45,062 nucleotides of DNA. Source: CBDUBH01 sp965365345. Lineage in GTDB: Bacteria; Bacteroidota; Ignavibacteria; Ignavibacteriales; SURF-24. The position numbers and the translations under genes are program-made. Shown here in pieces: positions 1 to 8,570 of this stretch (position 1 is its first letter; every line of letters begins with the position of its first letter). The notes under the pieces were generated by a model. It saw only the letters and a list, made by a program, of their open reading frames with translations. It made no database searches and was not told where the DNA came from. The stretch is taken from positions 1 to 45,062 of the forward strand of contig CBDUBH010000017.1 in NCBI GenBank assembly GCA_965365345.1. The letters are read 5' to 3'.

Positions 1-2
1 TT

Positions 3-215
3 TTACGTAATCTAAAAGATTTTATGAGCGAACGGACAAGCATAATAATAAGTCACAGAATCAGCACAGTCAAAAATGCTGATATAATTTTTGTTTTGAA
101 AGATGGCCAAATTGTTGAGCAAGGTTCACATGATGAACTTGTAGAACTTCGCGGAATTTATGCTGATCTCCATTTCAAACAATTGCTCGAAAAAGAATTG
201 GAAGAATTGAAATGA
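3..215 (+). CDS. ABC exporter half-transporter, C-terminal end (partial)
   Basis: Only the last 71 codons of an ABC transporter nucleotide-binding domain are present; the frame is open from base 3 and the gene begins outside the window. The visible part holds the H-loop (ISHRIST) followed by the usual end of the domain (a DGQIVEQGSHDEL-type stretch). The internal ATG at 24 is not the true start. The gene lies 166 bp upstream of a second, complete ABC exporter half on the same strand, so the two probably form a heterodimeric type IV exporter (BmrCD/TM287-288 style); this pairing is inference. The Walker motifs and signature of this half cannot be seen, so whether it carries the degenerate site is unknown. 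The intergenic stretch is AT-rich, with no clear terminator. Confidence 0.85.
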   Translation, partial: LRNLKDFMSERTSIIISHRISTVKNADIIFVLKDGQIVEQGSHDELVELRGIYADLHFKQLLEKELEELK

Positions 216-381
216 TTTTGCATGGAAAATTGAAAATTCAAAATGGAAAATATTCAAAGATGGAAAGTTTAAATTGTTTTTGTAATTGTGATATCAACGA
301 AGTTGATTGTGACAATCTTTGAATAAAATTTAAAGGCTGAAAATAAACCGTTAACTGATAACTCTAAACTGAAAACTAATA

Positions 382-2175
382 ATGTCACAAGATTATAAAT
401 CGGGCGATGAAATTCAGGGCAAAGCATACGATGCCAAATTGATGAAGCGACTTTTAACTTATGTTAAGCCGTATAAAAAGTATGTCGCGCTGGCTATCAT
501 TTTAAATATCGTTGTTGCTGCTTTTGGTCCTGTTCGTCCTTACTTAACAAAAATTGCAATTGATGAACACATTGTAAATAAAGATTACAATGGATTGATC
601 ACAATTGTTTTACTGCTTGTCGGATCTTTACTTATTCAGGCAGTAATTCAATATTTTCTTACATATTACACGCAATACATGGGACAAAAAATAATTTACG
701 ATCTGCGTGTAAAAATGTTTGCGCATGTGCAAAAACTTGCATTAAAATTTTTCGATAAAACTCCAATCGGCAGAACCGTAACCCGCGTTACAAATGATGT
801 TGAATCTTTGAACGAACTTTTCTCATCAGGAATTGTAATGGTTTTCAGCGATGTATTCATAATTATTTGGATATTTGCTTTCATGTTTTTTATGAATTGG
901 GAATTATCGCTTGTTACACTTTCAGTTTTACCCGTTCTTTTTTACGGAACTTTTCTATTCAGAAAAAAAGTCCGTGAATCTTACCGTGATGTAAGATTGC
1001 ATTTAGGAAGATTAAATTCTTTTATGCAGGAACATGTTACCGGAATGGGAACGGTTCAGATTTTCGCAAAAGAAAAAGAAGAATCCGAAAGTTTTTCAAA
1101 GATCAATAAAGATTACACTGATGCAAATATCCGCTCAATTTTTTATTACGCTGTATTTTATCCGGGCGTGGAATTTTTAAGTTCTATTGCGTTGGCTTTA
1201 ATTATTTGGTACGGCGGCGGTGAAGTTATTCAAGGCACTTTAACAATTGGTGTGCTTTTCGCTTTTATTCAATACACTGAAATGTTTTTCAGACCGATTC
1301 GCGATCTTTCGGAAAAGTATAATATTTTGCAGACTGCTATGGCATCTTCAGAAAGAATATTTAAATTATTAGATACAGACACTTTTGTTCGCAATCCTGA
1401 AAATCCCGTAAAATTGAAAGAAGTTAAAGGCGAAATTGAATTCAAAAATGTTTGGTTCGCTTATAATGATGAAGATCATGTTCTGAAAAATATTTCTTTT
1501 AAAATTGAACCCGGACAAACAGTTGCAATCGTCGGAGCAACAGGTGCAGGCAAAACAAGTTTGATAAATATCCTTACCAGATTTTATGATATTAACAAAG
1601 GAGCAATTTATTTAGACGGAACTGATATTAAGGAAATTGATAAACGGGATTTAAGGAAACATATTTCAACAGTTTTACAAGATGTTTTTCTTTTTTCCGG
1701 TACAATAAGATCAAACATAAGTTTAAATGACAAATCAATTTCCGATGAGCGAATTATCAGCGCGGCTAAAAGTGTCGGCGCAGATAGATTCATTCAAAAT
1801 TTGCCGGATGGTTATGATGAAGTTGTAAGAGAAAAAGGTTCTTCTTTGAGTGTTGGGCAAAGGCAATTAATCTCATTTGCAAGAGCGCTCGCTTTTGATC
1901 CGAAAATTTTAATTCTTGATGAAGCAACTTCCAGCGTTGATACGGAAACTGAAATTTTAATTCAGCAAGCCATTGAAAAATTGCTTGTCAAAAGAACTTC
2001 AATCGTAATTGCGCACAGACTTTCAACTATTCAAAATGCGGATAAAATTCTTGTTATGCACAAAGGGGAATTGCGCGAAACCGGTACGCACAGAGAATTA
2101 CTGGCTCAGAGAGGAATTTATTACAAATTGTATCAATTGCAATATAAAGATCAGGAAATTTCAAAAACAGCATAA
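382..2175 (+). CDS. ABC transporter, fused permease and ATP-binding protein
   Basis: 597 aa, the normal length of an MsbA/BmrA-type half-exporter. Residues about 30-310 form the six-helix membrane domain and about 350-590 the nucleotide-binding domain. Visible motifs are Walker A GATGAGKT (385-392), Q-loop Gln433, signature LSVGQ (489-493), Walker B ILILDE with catalytic Glu514, and H-loop His545. The signature has Val where LSGGQ has Gly, a mild deviation often seen in heterodimeric exporters. It follows another half-exporter in the same direction and is followed after 21 bp by fructose-bisphosphatase, with which it may be co-transcribed. The substrate cannot be told from sequence; lipid or drug export is typical for the family. 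Confidence 0.93.
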   Translation: MSQDYKSGDEIQGKAYDAKLMKRLLTYVKPYKKYVALAIILNIVVAAFGPVRPYLTKIAIDEHIVNKDYNGLITIVLLLVGSLLIQAVIQYFLTYYTQYMGQKIIYDLRVKMFAHVQKLALKFFDKTPIGRTVTRVTNDVESLNELFSSGIVMVFSDVFIIIWIFAFMFFMNWELSLVTLSVLPVLFYGTFLFRKKVRESYRDVRLHLGRLNSFMQEHVTGMGTVQIFAKEKEESESFSKINKDYTDANIRSIFYYAVFYPGVEFLSSIALALIIWYGGGEVIQGTLTIGVLFAFIQYTEMFFRPIRDLSEKYNILQTAMASSERIFKLLDTDTFVRNPENPVKLKEVKGEIEFKNVWFAYNDEDHVLKNISFKIEPGQTVAIVGATGAGKTSLINILTRFYDINKGAIYLDGTDIKEIDKRDLRKHISTVLQDVFLFSGTIRSNISLNDKSISDERIISAAKSVGADRFIQNLPDGYDEVVREKGSSLSVGQRQLISFARALAFDPKILILDEATSSVDTETEILIQQAIEKLLVKRTSIVIAHRLSTIQNADKILVMHKGELRETGTHRELLAQRGIYYKLYQLQYKDQEISKTA

Positions 2176-2196
2176 ATTTAATTGGGAGTGTATCAA

Positions 2197-3258
2197 ATGG
2201 AACACAGAAAACGCTATATGACAATACAGCGGCATATTTTAGAGGGGGAAAAATTACATCCGGAAGCAACCGGAACTCTTTCCTCCCTTTTAGCCGATCT
2301 TGTGCTTGCCGCAAAAATTATTTCGCTTGAAGTTAACAAAGCCGGATTAGTTGATATTTTAGGATTTGCCGGTTCAAGTAATGTTCATGGCGAAGATGTA
2401 AAAAAACTTGATATTTACGCAAATGAAATGTTCTACAAAGCAATGGATCACAGTGGTCATCTTTGCGTAATGGCTTCCGAAGAAGAAGAAGATCTGCTAC
2501 ACATTCCGCCAAAATATAAAAAAGGAAAATATGTGCTACTTTTTGATCCTTTGGACGGTTCATCCAATATTGATGCAAATATTACAATCGGAACAATCTT
2601 TTCAATTTTTCGCAGAGTAACTCCTGATGATGGAACTCCGGGAACATTGGAAGATTGCTTACAATGCGGTTACAAACAAGAAGTTGCCGGTTATTTAATT
2701 TACGGATCAAGCACAATGCTTGTGTACACCGCAGGCCACGGACACGGAGTTCACGGATTTACATTAGATCCCGCTGTTGGCGAGTTTCTGCTTTCCCACG
2801 AAAATATCCGCATTCCTAAAACTTCAAAAATTTATTCTGTTAATGAAGGAAATTATCATGGTTGGAGTTCGGGAATTCAAAAATATGTTGATTATGTAAA
2901 ACAGCCTGATAAAGCTACAAACAGACCATATTCATCAAGATACATCGGATCAATGGTGGCAGATATTCACAGAAATTTACTTTACGGCGGAATTTATATG
3001 TATCCTGCCGATAACAAAAATCAGAACGGAAAACTTCGCTTGATGTACGAAGCAAATCCAATGGCTTTTATTGTTGAAAATGCAGGCGGAAAAGCATCGA
3101 ATGGATATAAAAGAATTTTGGATATTGAACCGACTTCAGTTCACGAAAGAACTCCGCTTTTTATCGGGAACAAAGAAGATGTGGATCTTCTCGAAAAATT
3201 TCTTGCTGAAGAAGGATCAAAAGATAAAAAGAAAAAAATGCAGGTAGCCGAAAATTGA
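2197..3258 (+). CDS. fbp: Fructose-1,6-bisphosphatase, class I
   Basis: Hydrolyses fructose 1,6-bisphosphate to fructose 6-phosphate in gluconeogenesis. From the ATG at 2197 the protein is 353 aa, close to the family norm. The acidic run SEEEED (94-99) and the metal-binding loop FDPLDGSSN (116-124) are diagnostic, with YEANPMAF (284-291) and ERTPLFIG (317-324) near the C-terminus. The reading frame can be extended 5 codons to a TTG at 2182, but a GGGAG at 2185-2189 sits 7 nt before the ATG, so ATG 2197 is preferred. The tail is Lys-rich (SKDKKKKMQVAEN). With PEP carboxykinase in this window it supports gluconeogenic growth. A hairpin terminator follows. Confidence 0.95.
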   Translation: MEHRKRYMTIQRHILEGEKLHPEATGTLSSLLADLVLAAKIISLEVNKAGLVDILGFAGSSNVHGEDVKKLDIYANEMFYKAMDHSGHLCVMASEEEEDLLHIPPKYKKGKYVLLFDPLDGSSNIDANITIGTIFSIFRRVTPDDGTPGTLEDCLQCGYKQEVAGYLIYGSSTMLVYTAGHGHGVHGFTLDPAVGEFLLSHENIRIPKTSKIYSVNEGNYHGWSSGIQKYVDYVKQPDKATNRPYSSRYIGSMVADIHRNLLYGGIYMYPADNKNQNGKLRLMYEANPMAFIVENAGGKASNGYKRILDIEPTSVHERTPLFIGNKEDVDLLEKFLAEEGSKDKKKKMQVAEN

Positions 3259-3278
3259 TTTTCACGGTGTAAAATTAT

Positions 3279-3334
3279 AAAGCCGTTTCGTAAAAATTAT
3301 TTTGAAACAATATAAATTACGGAACGGCTTTTCA
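3279..3334. terminator. Bidirectional rho-independent terminator
   Basis: Inverted repeat AAGCCGTTTCGTAA (3280-3293) with TTACGGAACGGCTT (3317-3330), loop about 23 nt, followed by T-rich sequence on both strands. It lies between converging genes, fbp on + and the 88-aa gene on -, and can end both transcripts. Confidence 0.8.
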
Positions 3335-3337
3335 TTT

Positions 3338-3604
3338 TTATTTTTTAATATTTTTTAAATCATTACTGATTCTTTTAGCAAGATCATTTTCAGAAATTCC
3401 AACTAACTTCAATTTTGAAGTTTGAATCGAAACTAAAGGTTCATCTCCCTGCCCCTGCATAAATTTCACCAAATTATATCCCAATCTGTAACGATCGTTC
3501 GTAACAGGAATATTTTCTTTATAATTTTCAACAATATTGTAAACTTGCTTTTCCAATGAATCTTCAGGAAACGGTTTTATAGGATAAGGCGGCAAAGTTG
3601 TCAT
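3338..3604 (-). CDS. Small hypothetical protein
   Basis: 88 aa, predicted soluble, with no signal peptide or membrane segment. The N-terminus is proline-rich (MTTLPPYPIKPFPEDS) and the C-terminus is Lys/Asp-rich and probably helical. A ribosome-binding site AAAGGA stands about 9 nt before the ATG, which supports translation. I do not recognise a domain. It converges with fbp, sharing the terminator, and is divergent from the glycosyltransferase gene to its right, with 133 bp between them that must hold both promoters. It is probably a lineage-specific gene; real by start signal and plausible composition, function unknown. Confidence 0.6.
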   Translation of the reverse strand: MTTLPPYPIKPFPEDSLEKQVYNIVENYKENIPVTNDRYRLGYNLVKFMQGQGDEPLVSIQTSKLKLVGISENDLAKRISNDLKNIKK

Positions 3605-3737
3605 CTATTTTTTCCTTTAAATTTTATTTTCGATTTCATAAGATAATTAACAAAATTAAAAACTACAATAAACAGAGTTTGGAACTATTTAACTTAATTA
3701 AGTAAATTTGCATCTGTAATATTTATGGTAAAGGTAA

Positions 3738-4730
3738 TTGGATCTTTCTAAAAAAAATAAAATTTTAATTATAAGATTAAGTTCACTTGGCGATATTCTG
3801 CTTACAACTCCGCTGATCCGCTCACTTAAACTTAAATTTCAAAATTCCGAAATTGATTTTCTGGTTAGAAATGAATATTTGGATGCCGTAAGATTAAATC
3901 CTGATCTTAACGAAATTTTTATTTATTCCGATAATAAAGATCTGATTGAAAAATTAAATTCCAATAATTACGATCTTATTCTCGATCTTCAGAATAATTT
4001 AAGAAGCGCAAAAATAACAAGTTCGTTAAAAGGAAAAATTTCAAAATTCAAAAAGAGATCTTTTAAAAAATTTCTTTTGGTAAATTTCAAAATAAATCTT
4101 TTAAAAAATTTCAAATCAATTCCGGAAAGATATTCCGAAACAGTTGAAGATTTTCAACTTGATGAAAAAGGTCCTGAACTTTTTTTGCCTGAAAATATTA
4201 AAGCAAATTTAAATGATGATGAAAACATAATCGGATTTGCGCCCGGTTCACGGCATTTTACAAAAATGTATCCGGAAAATTATTTTGTTGATTTGGGAAA
4301 AAAACTTTCTGAAAACGGATTTAAGATTGCAATTTTCGGCGGAAAAAGCGATAAAGAAATTTGTGCTGAAATTTCAAAGCAAATTCCAAATTCAGTTGAT
4401 CTGAGTAATGATAATGATCTTTTTCAAACAGCAGCCGGAATGAAAAAATGCAGAGTTATAATTTGCAATGATTCGGGATTGATGCACACGGCAACTTCTG
4501 TGAACGTTCCCGTAATTGCAATTTTCGGCTCAACGGTAAAAGAATTCGGATTTGCGCCATATAAAACACGCAATTTAATTTTAGAAAACAATTTGTTATC
4601 TTGCAGACCTTGTTCACATATCGGAAAGGAAAAATGCCCAAAGGGACATTTCAAATGTATGCTTGAAATAAAGCCGGAATTTGTTTTTGAAAAAACGATT
4701 CAATTTTTAAATGTGTTAAAAGAAATTTAA
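3738..4730 (+). CDS. Glycosyltransferase family 9 (heptosyltransferase-like)
   Basis: Resembles ADP-heptose:LPS heptosyltransferases, which add heptose to the LPS inner core at the cytoplasmic face of the inner membrane. N-terminal acceptor domain begins ILIIRLSSLGDILLTTP (9-25); the donor domain carries FAPGSRHFTKMYP (167-179) and NDSGLMHTA (244-252). A cysteine cluster near the end (Cys289, 292, 300, 307) is common in one GT9 branch. The start is uncertain: TTG at 3738 is the only usual start codon near the expected N-terminus, with AAAGG just 3 nt upstream; an ATG at 3724 opens only an 8-codon out-of-frame ORF overlapping it. Ten bp separate it from the Kdo transferase gene, so an LPS-core operon is likely. 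The exact sugar is not determinable. Confidence 0.88.
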   Translation: MDLSKKNKILIIRLSSLGDILLTTPLIRSLKLKFQNSEIDFLVRNEYLDAVRLNPDLNEIFIYSDNKDLIEKLNSNNYDLILDLQNNLRSAKITSSLKGKISKFKKRSFKKFLLVNFKINLLKNFKSIPERYSETVEDFQLDEKGPELFLPENIKANLNDDENIIGFAPGSRHFTKMYPENYFVDLGKKLSENGFKIAIFGGKSDKEICAEISKQIPNSVDLSNDNDLFQTAAGMKKCRVIICNDSGLMHTATSVNVPVIAIFGSTVKEFGFAPYKTRNLILENNLLSCRPCSHIGKEKCPKGHFKCMLEIKPEFVFEKTIQFLNVLKEI

Positions 4731-4740
4731 GTGAATTAAA

Positions 4741-6015
4741 ATGAAATTTTGGTACGCGATTTATAATATAATAGTTTTGCCGTTTTTTTATCTCTTTATG
4801 AAATTTGCCGGCTTGTTCAATCCTAAAGTTCAAAAAGGAATAAAAGACAGAAAAAGATTATTCGAAAATCTGTTTTTATCTTTAACAGAACTCGACCGCA
4901 AGAAAAAAATAGTTTGGTTTCATTCGGCATCTTTAGGCGAATTTGAACAGGCAAAACCGATAATTCAAAAATTGAAATCAGAACGCGATGTAAATATTCT
5001 TGCCACTTTTTTTTCGCCATCCGGATATGAAAATTCAAAAAATTATTCTTTTGCAGATATAATTTCATACATTCCTTTTGATGCGCCAAATCAAATGAAA
5101 AAATTTGTAGAAATGGTTCAGCCTGATATTGCAGTTTTAATGCGTTACGATATTTGGCCGAATATGGTTTTGCAATTAAAGAAAAATAAGATCCCGACTT
5201 TTATTGTTGACGCAACAATGCGAAGCGATTCCAACCGCAAAAAATTTGTATCAAAAGAATTTCATAAAACTTTATATAAAAACATTACAAAATTTTTAAC
5301 CGTTTCTGAAAGCGATGTTGAAAATTTTAAGGATTTTGAAATTCCCGATGAAAAGTTGATTGCCGTTGGCGATACAAGATTTGACCGCGTTTATCAAAAA
5401 AGTTTGGATGCAAAAGAAAAGAAATTATTTAAAGATGATTTTTTTGCAGGCAAAAAAGTTTTTGTTGCCGGAAGTTCGTGGGAAGCAGATGAAGATGTTT
5501 TAATTCCGGCTTTTCTGAAAATTGCAAAGTATGATGAAAACGCCGTAATGATAATTGTTCCGCACGAGCCTACAATTCAGCATCTTGAAAAATTGGAAAT
5601 GGAATTAAAAGGCAATATTTCAAATATCAGATTTTCTTATTTGAACAATTACAAAAATGAAAAAGTAATCATCGTTGATTCAATCGGAATTTTGTTAACG
5701 CTTTATTATTATGCTGATGTTGCTTATGTCGGCGGAAGTTTCAAACAAGGAATTCATAATGTTTTGGAGCCGGCAGTTTACGGAATTCCGGTTTTGTTCG
5801 GACCGAAAATTGAAAATTCGCAGGAAGCAAAAAAACTTGTAGAATTAGGCGGCGCAAAAGTTATTAAAAATAAAAAACAGGCTTATAAAACTTTAAGAAC
5901 TCTTTTATCTGATGATGAATTAAGAACAAAATCCGGTAAAATTTCAGGCGAATTTGTTCATAAAAGTATCGGCGCAACAGATTCAATTTTAAAAGAAATT
6001 TACAAATATTTATAA
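4741..6015 (+). CDS. waaA: 3-deoxy-D-manno-octulosonic acid transferase
   Basis: Transfers Kdo from CMP-Kdo to lipid A precursor, the first step of LPS core assembly. 424 aa, the family length. An N-terminal hydrophobic anchor covers residues about 5-24. The GT30 catalytic base region HSASLGEFEQAKP has Glu67; RYDIWPNM (135-142), GSSWEADEDVL (244-254), VPHEP (273-277) and GGSFKQGIHNVLEP (331-344) are the family's donor-site motifs. It starts 10 bp after the GT9 gene, supporting a shared LPS operon, and is followed after 29 bp by a small hypothetical gene. This indicates a Gram-negative outer membrane with LPS. Whether it adds one or two Kdo units cannot be read from sequence. Confidence 0.95.
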   Translation: MKFWYAIYNIIVLPFFYLFMKFAGLFNPKVQKGIKDRKRLFENLFLSLTELDRKKKIVWFHSASLGEFEQAKPIIQKLKSERDVNILATFFSPSGYENSKNYSFADIISYIPFDAPNQMKKFVEMVQPDIAVLMRYDIWPNMVLQLKKNKIPTFIVDATMRSDSNRKKFVSKEFHKTLYKNITKFLTVSESDVENFKDFEIPDEKLIAVGDTRFDRVYQKSLDAKEKKLFKDDFFAGKKVFVAGSSWEADEDVLIPAFLKIAKYDENAVMIIVPHEPTIQHLEKLEMELKGNISNIRFSYLNNYKNEKVIIVDSIGILLTLYYYADVAYVGGSFKQGIHNVLEPAVYGIPVLFGPKIENSQEAKKLVELGGAKVIKNKKQAYKTLRTLLSDDELRTKSGKISGEFVHKSIGATDSILKEIYKYL

Positions 6016-6044
6016 ATAAATTTTCATAATTAATTTTGCTTTCA

Positions 6045-6401
6045 ATGAAATTTGAAGATATCAAAATACGGCAGGTTGATCTTAAGGTTGGCGATCAGCT
6101 TAGAATTATCGAGAAAAATTCACGAAGCAATAAATCATCTTCATTCCAAAAAATTTTCGCAAATGAATTAAAAGTTCAGGGAATTGATCCTGTTGCTTTT
6201 AATTTACCTTCCGATGAAACAATTACACCAAATAAATTTGAGTTTTACGAAAATAAATATAATAAAGGGTTTTCGATCCATTTACCTGAAAATGATATTG
6301 CAAAATTTAAAAGTATAGAAAAATCTGAAAACCGGATTTCAGATCTTTATAATTTTGCCTCTTATAATTTAACGGGCAAATTAGTTAATCTTACTTTTTA
6401 A
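6045..6401 (+). CDS. Hypothetical protein downstream of waaA
   Basis: 118 aa from the ATG at 6045 (the frame extends to a TTG at 6036, less likely). Soluble, no signal peptide. Basic, Ser-rich middle (RSNKSSSFQKIFANEL) and a C-terminal half containing GKLVNLTF at the end. I recognise no domain with certainty; the layout (short basic N-terminus, FAxEL stretch, end in NLTF) is somewhat like small flagellar-operon proteins, but no flagellar genes are near, so I do not assign it. It sits 29 bp after waaA and may be read from the same transcript. Confidence 0.6.
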   Translation: MKFEDIKIRQVDLKVGDQLRIIEKNSRSNKSSSFQKIFANELKVQGIDPVAFNLPSDETITPNKFEFYENKYNKGFSIHLPENDIAKFKSIEKSENRISDLYNFASYNLTGKLVNLTF

Positions 6402-6621
6402 AGCATTCTTTTATTTTTACATTATTTTTTAAACTCATAAAATTATATTGGCAAGTTTCCTAAATAATATTTAACTTTTGGCATCAAATTTTAAATTACT
6501 TGTTTATTTGATAATTTAATTTGATCCTCTTCTAAAAAAACATGTTTTATTTGCGTTCGCAAAAATTATAAAAGGAAATTCTAAAAAGGGTAATTTATGA
6601 ACTAATAAAGGCAATTAAATA

Positions 6622-7866
6622 ATGGAAAAAATGCGTACTTTAATCCTTGGTGTTCAAATGCTTTTTGTGGCGTTTGGCGCTTTAGTCCTTGTTCCTCTTC
6701 TTACCGGTCTTGATCCTTCAATAGCTTTGTTTACTGCCGGACTCGGCACGTTGGTTTTTCATTTCATTACTAAAAATCAAGTTCCTATTTTTCTTGCAAG
6801 CTCGTTTGCATTTATTGCGCCTATACAATTCGGAATTCAGGAATACGGCGTTTCCGCAACTTTGGGCGGTTTGGTTTCTGCTGGAATTGTTTACATGATT
6901 CTTTCCGCTTTGGTTAAAGTTAGAGGAATTGACATAATTGAAAAATATTTGCCGCCGATTGTTACAGGTCCGGTTATTATGGTTATCGGTCTTAAATTGG
7001 CTCCGGTTGCCGTAAATATGGCAAAAAGTTTTTCAGGTGATGGCGTACTTAATTACACTGCTATTTTAATTGCGGTTATAACTTTATCAGTTACAATTTT
7101 TGTGGTTATCAAAGGAAAAGGAATGCTTTCTTTAATTCCGATTATCTCCGGAATTGTTGCAGGTTATACGCTTTCTATAATTTTTGGGGTTGTGGATTTT
7201 TCACCGATAATTAACGCGCCCTGGTTAAATATTCCGTGGATTGCCGCAATGGAAAATGGATCTTTTGCCTTCCCTACTTTTGATATCAGAGCCATTTTAT
7301 TCATTCTTCCGGTTGCAATTGCTCCGGCAATAGAACATGTTGGCGATATTATTACAATTTCAAGTGTTACAGATAAAGATTATCTAAAAGAACCGGGTTT
7401 ACACAGAACTTTACTCGGCGATGGTGTTGCTACTTCTATGGCTGCATTTTTGGGCGGACCTCCAAATACAACTTATTCCGAAGTTACCGGCGCGGTTGCT
7501 TTACTAAAAGTTTTCAATCCGCTTTTGATGAGAATTGCTGCAGTTACTGCAATTTTTCTGGCATTTTTCGGAAAATTGGGTGCGGCATTAAAAACAATCC
7601 CCGTCCCTGTTATGGGCGGAATTTTAGTTCTGCTTTTCGGAATGATCGCAGCAATCGGTGTAAATACTTTAGTTCGAAATAAAATTGATCTTTCAAATTC
7701 AAGAAATCTTGTTATAGTTGCCGTCATTTTAGTTTTCGGAATCGGCGATATGGCTTTGGGTTATCAGGAATTTCAATTGGCAGGAATAGGACTTGCCGGA
7801 ATTGTTGGCGTTTTATTAAATATGTTTTTACCAAATAATCAAAATAAAAAATCAAACAAGGAGTAA
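6622..7866 (+). CDS. NCS2-family nucleobase permease (uracil/xanthine type)
   Basis: 414 aa, highly hydrophobic with about 12-14 membrane segments, of the nucleobase:cation symporter-2 family (UraA/PbuX/UapA fold). Visible family features include ILPVAIAPAIEHVGDI with the substrate-site Glu and His, LGDGVATSMAAFLGGPPNTT (the conserved Asn-Thr helix break), and VPVMGGILVLLFGMIAAIG. It imports uracil or xanthine with H+ or Na+; which one cannot be told. It heads a three-gene unit with a Tsx-like outer-membrane protein 5 bp downstream and a second permease. AAAGG lies about 10 nt before the ATG. The 220 bp upstream shows no purine riboswitch that I can recognise. Confidence 0.92.
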   Translation: MEKMRTLILGVQMLFVAFGALVLVPLLTGLDPSIALFTAGLGTLVFHFITKNQVPIFLASSFAFIAPIQFGIQEYGVSATLGGLVSAGIVYMILSALVKVRGIDIIEKYLPPIVTGPVIMVIGLKLAPVAVNMAKSFSGDGVLNYTAILIAVITLSVTIFVVIKGKGMLSLIPIISGIVAGYTLSIIFGVVDFSPIINAPWLNIPWIAAMENGSFAFPTFDIRAILFILPVAIAPAIEHVGDIITISSVTDKDYLKEPGLHRTLLGDGVATSMAAFLGGPPNTTYSEVTGAVALLKVFNPLLMRIAAVTAIFLAFFGKLGAALKTIPVPVMGGILVLLFGMIAAIGVNTLVRNKIDLSNSRNLVIVAVILVFGIGDMALGYQEFQLAGIGLAGIVGVLLNMFLPNNQNKKSNKE

Positions 7867-7871
7867 TTTTT

Positions 7872-8552
7872 ATGAAAAAGCTTTTAGCTTTATTTTTCTT
7901 GATCGCAGGAGTTTCATTTGCTCAAAATTTACAACTTCATTATGATTTCGGAAAAGACAGAGAATATTTTACTACTACATTTGAAATGTTCAGACCTGAT
8001 GAATACGGTTCAACTTTTACTTTTGTTGATTTTGATTTTAATAACACCGGAAATAAAAGTATGTCATTAGCATATTGGGAAATTGCAAGATACATTAATG
8101 TTTATAAAAATGTTGCTGTTACTGCTCAATATAATGACGGAATTATTTCAAGAGGAAATTCTTTCGCTGATGCTTCAAATGCACTCGCAGTTTCTTTAAG
8201 TCCTATTTGGCTTTTTGGTGTTAGCTATCCTGTAAATTTAGGATTTGTTACTATAAACACCGATGTTTTATATAGAAATGCGTACGGTTCAGATTCACCG
8301 GATGCACAATTGACTTTAGTATGGTTTAAATCTTTCTTAAATGGTAAATTAAATTTCACCGGATTTATGGATGTTTGGAGTCAAGGTAAAGAAGGCGAAA
8401 AAGATTGGGTTCTTTTAACTGAACCTCAATTATGGTTTAATTTAACAAATCATATTGCAATTGGAAGTGAATTGGAAATTTCAAATAATTTCGTTCCGGG
8501 TTCAAATAAAGTTGAATTTATGCCAACTGTTGCAGCTAAATGGAATTTTTAA
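7872..8552 (+). CDS. Tsx-like outer-membrane nucleoside channel protein
   Basis: 226 aa with a clear signal peptide (MKKLLALFFLIAGVSFAQ, cleavage after SFA) and alternating hydrophobic/polar beta-strand pattern typical of a small beta-barrel, ending in an aromatic residue (KWNF) as outer-membrane proteins do. It resembles the DUF5020/Tsx group of nucleoside-specific porins, a call based on overall pattern and placement between two nucleobase permeases. AAGGAG precedes the ATG at good spacing; the gene begins 5 bp after the first permease stop and 18 bp before the second permease. The likely role is letting nucleosides or bases cross the outer membrane for the two inner-membrane carriers. Confidence 0.75.
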   Translation: MKKLLALFFLIAGVSFAQNLQLHYDFGKDREYFTTTFEMFRPDEYGSTFTFVDFDFNNTGNKSMSLAYWEIARYINVYKNVAVTAQYNDGIISRGNSFADASNALAVSLSPIWLFGVSYPVNLGFVTINTDVLYRNAYGSDSPDAQLTLVWFKSFLNGKLNFTGFMDVWSQGKEGEKDWVLLTEPQLWFNLTNHIAIGSELEISNNFVPGSNKVEFMPTVAAKWNF

Positions 8553-8570
8553 TCATAAAGGAAAATTAAA

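Noticed and set aside
6402..6621. Possible purine riboswitch before the NCS2 permease
   Set aside because: I could not find the conserved junction and loop sequences of the purine aptamer; the stretch is AT-rich without a suitable three-way junction.
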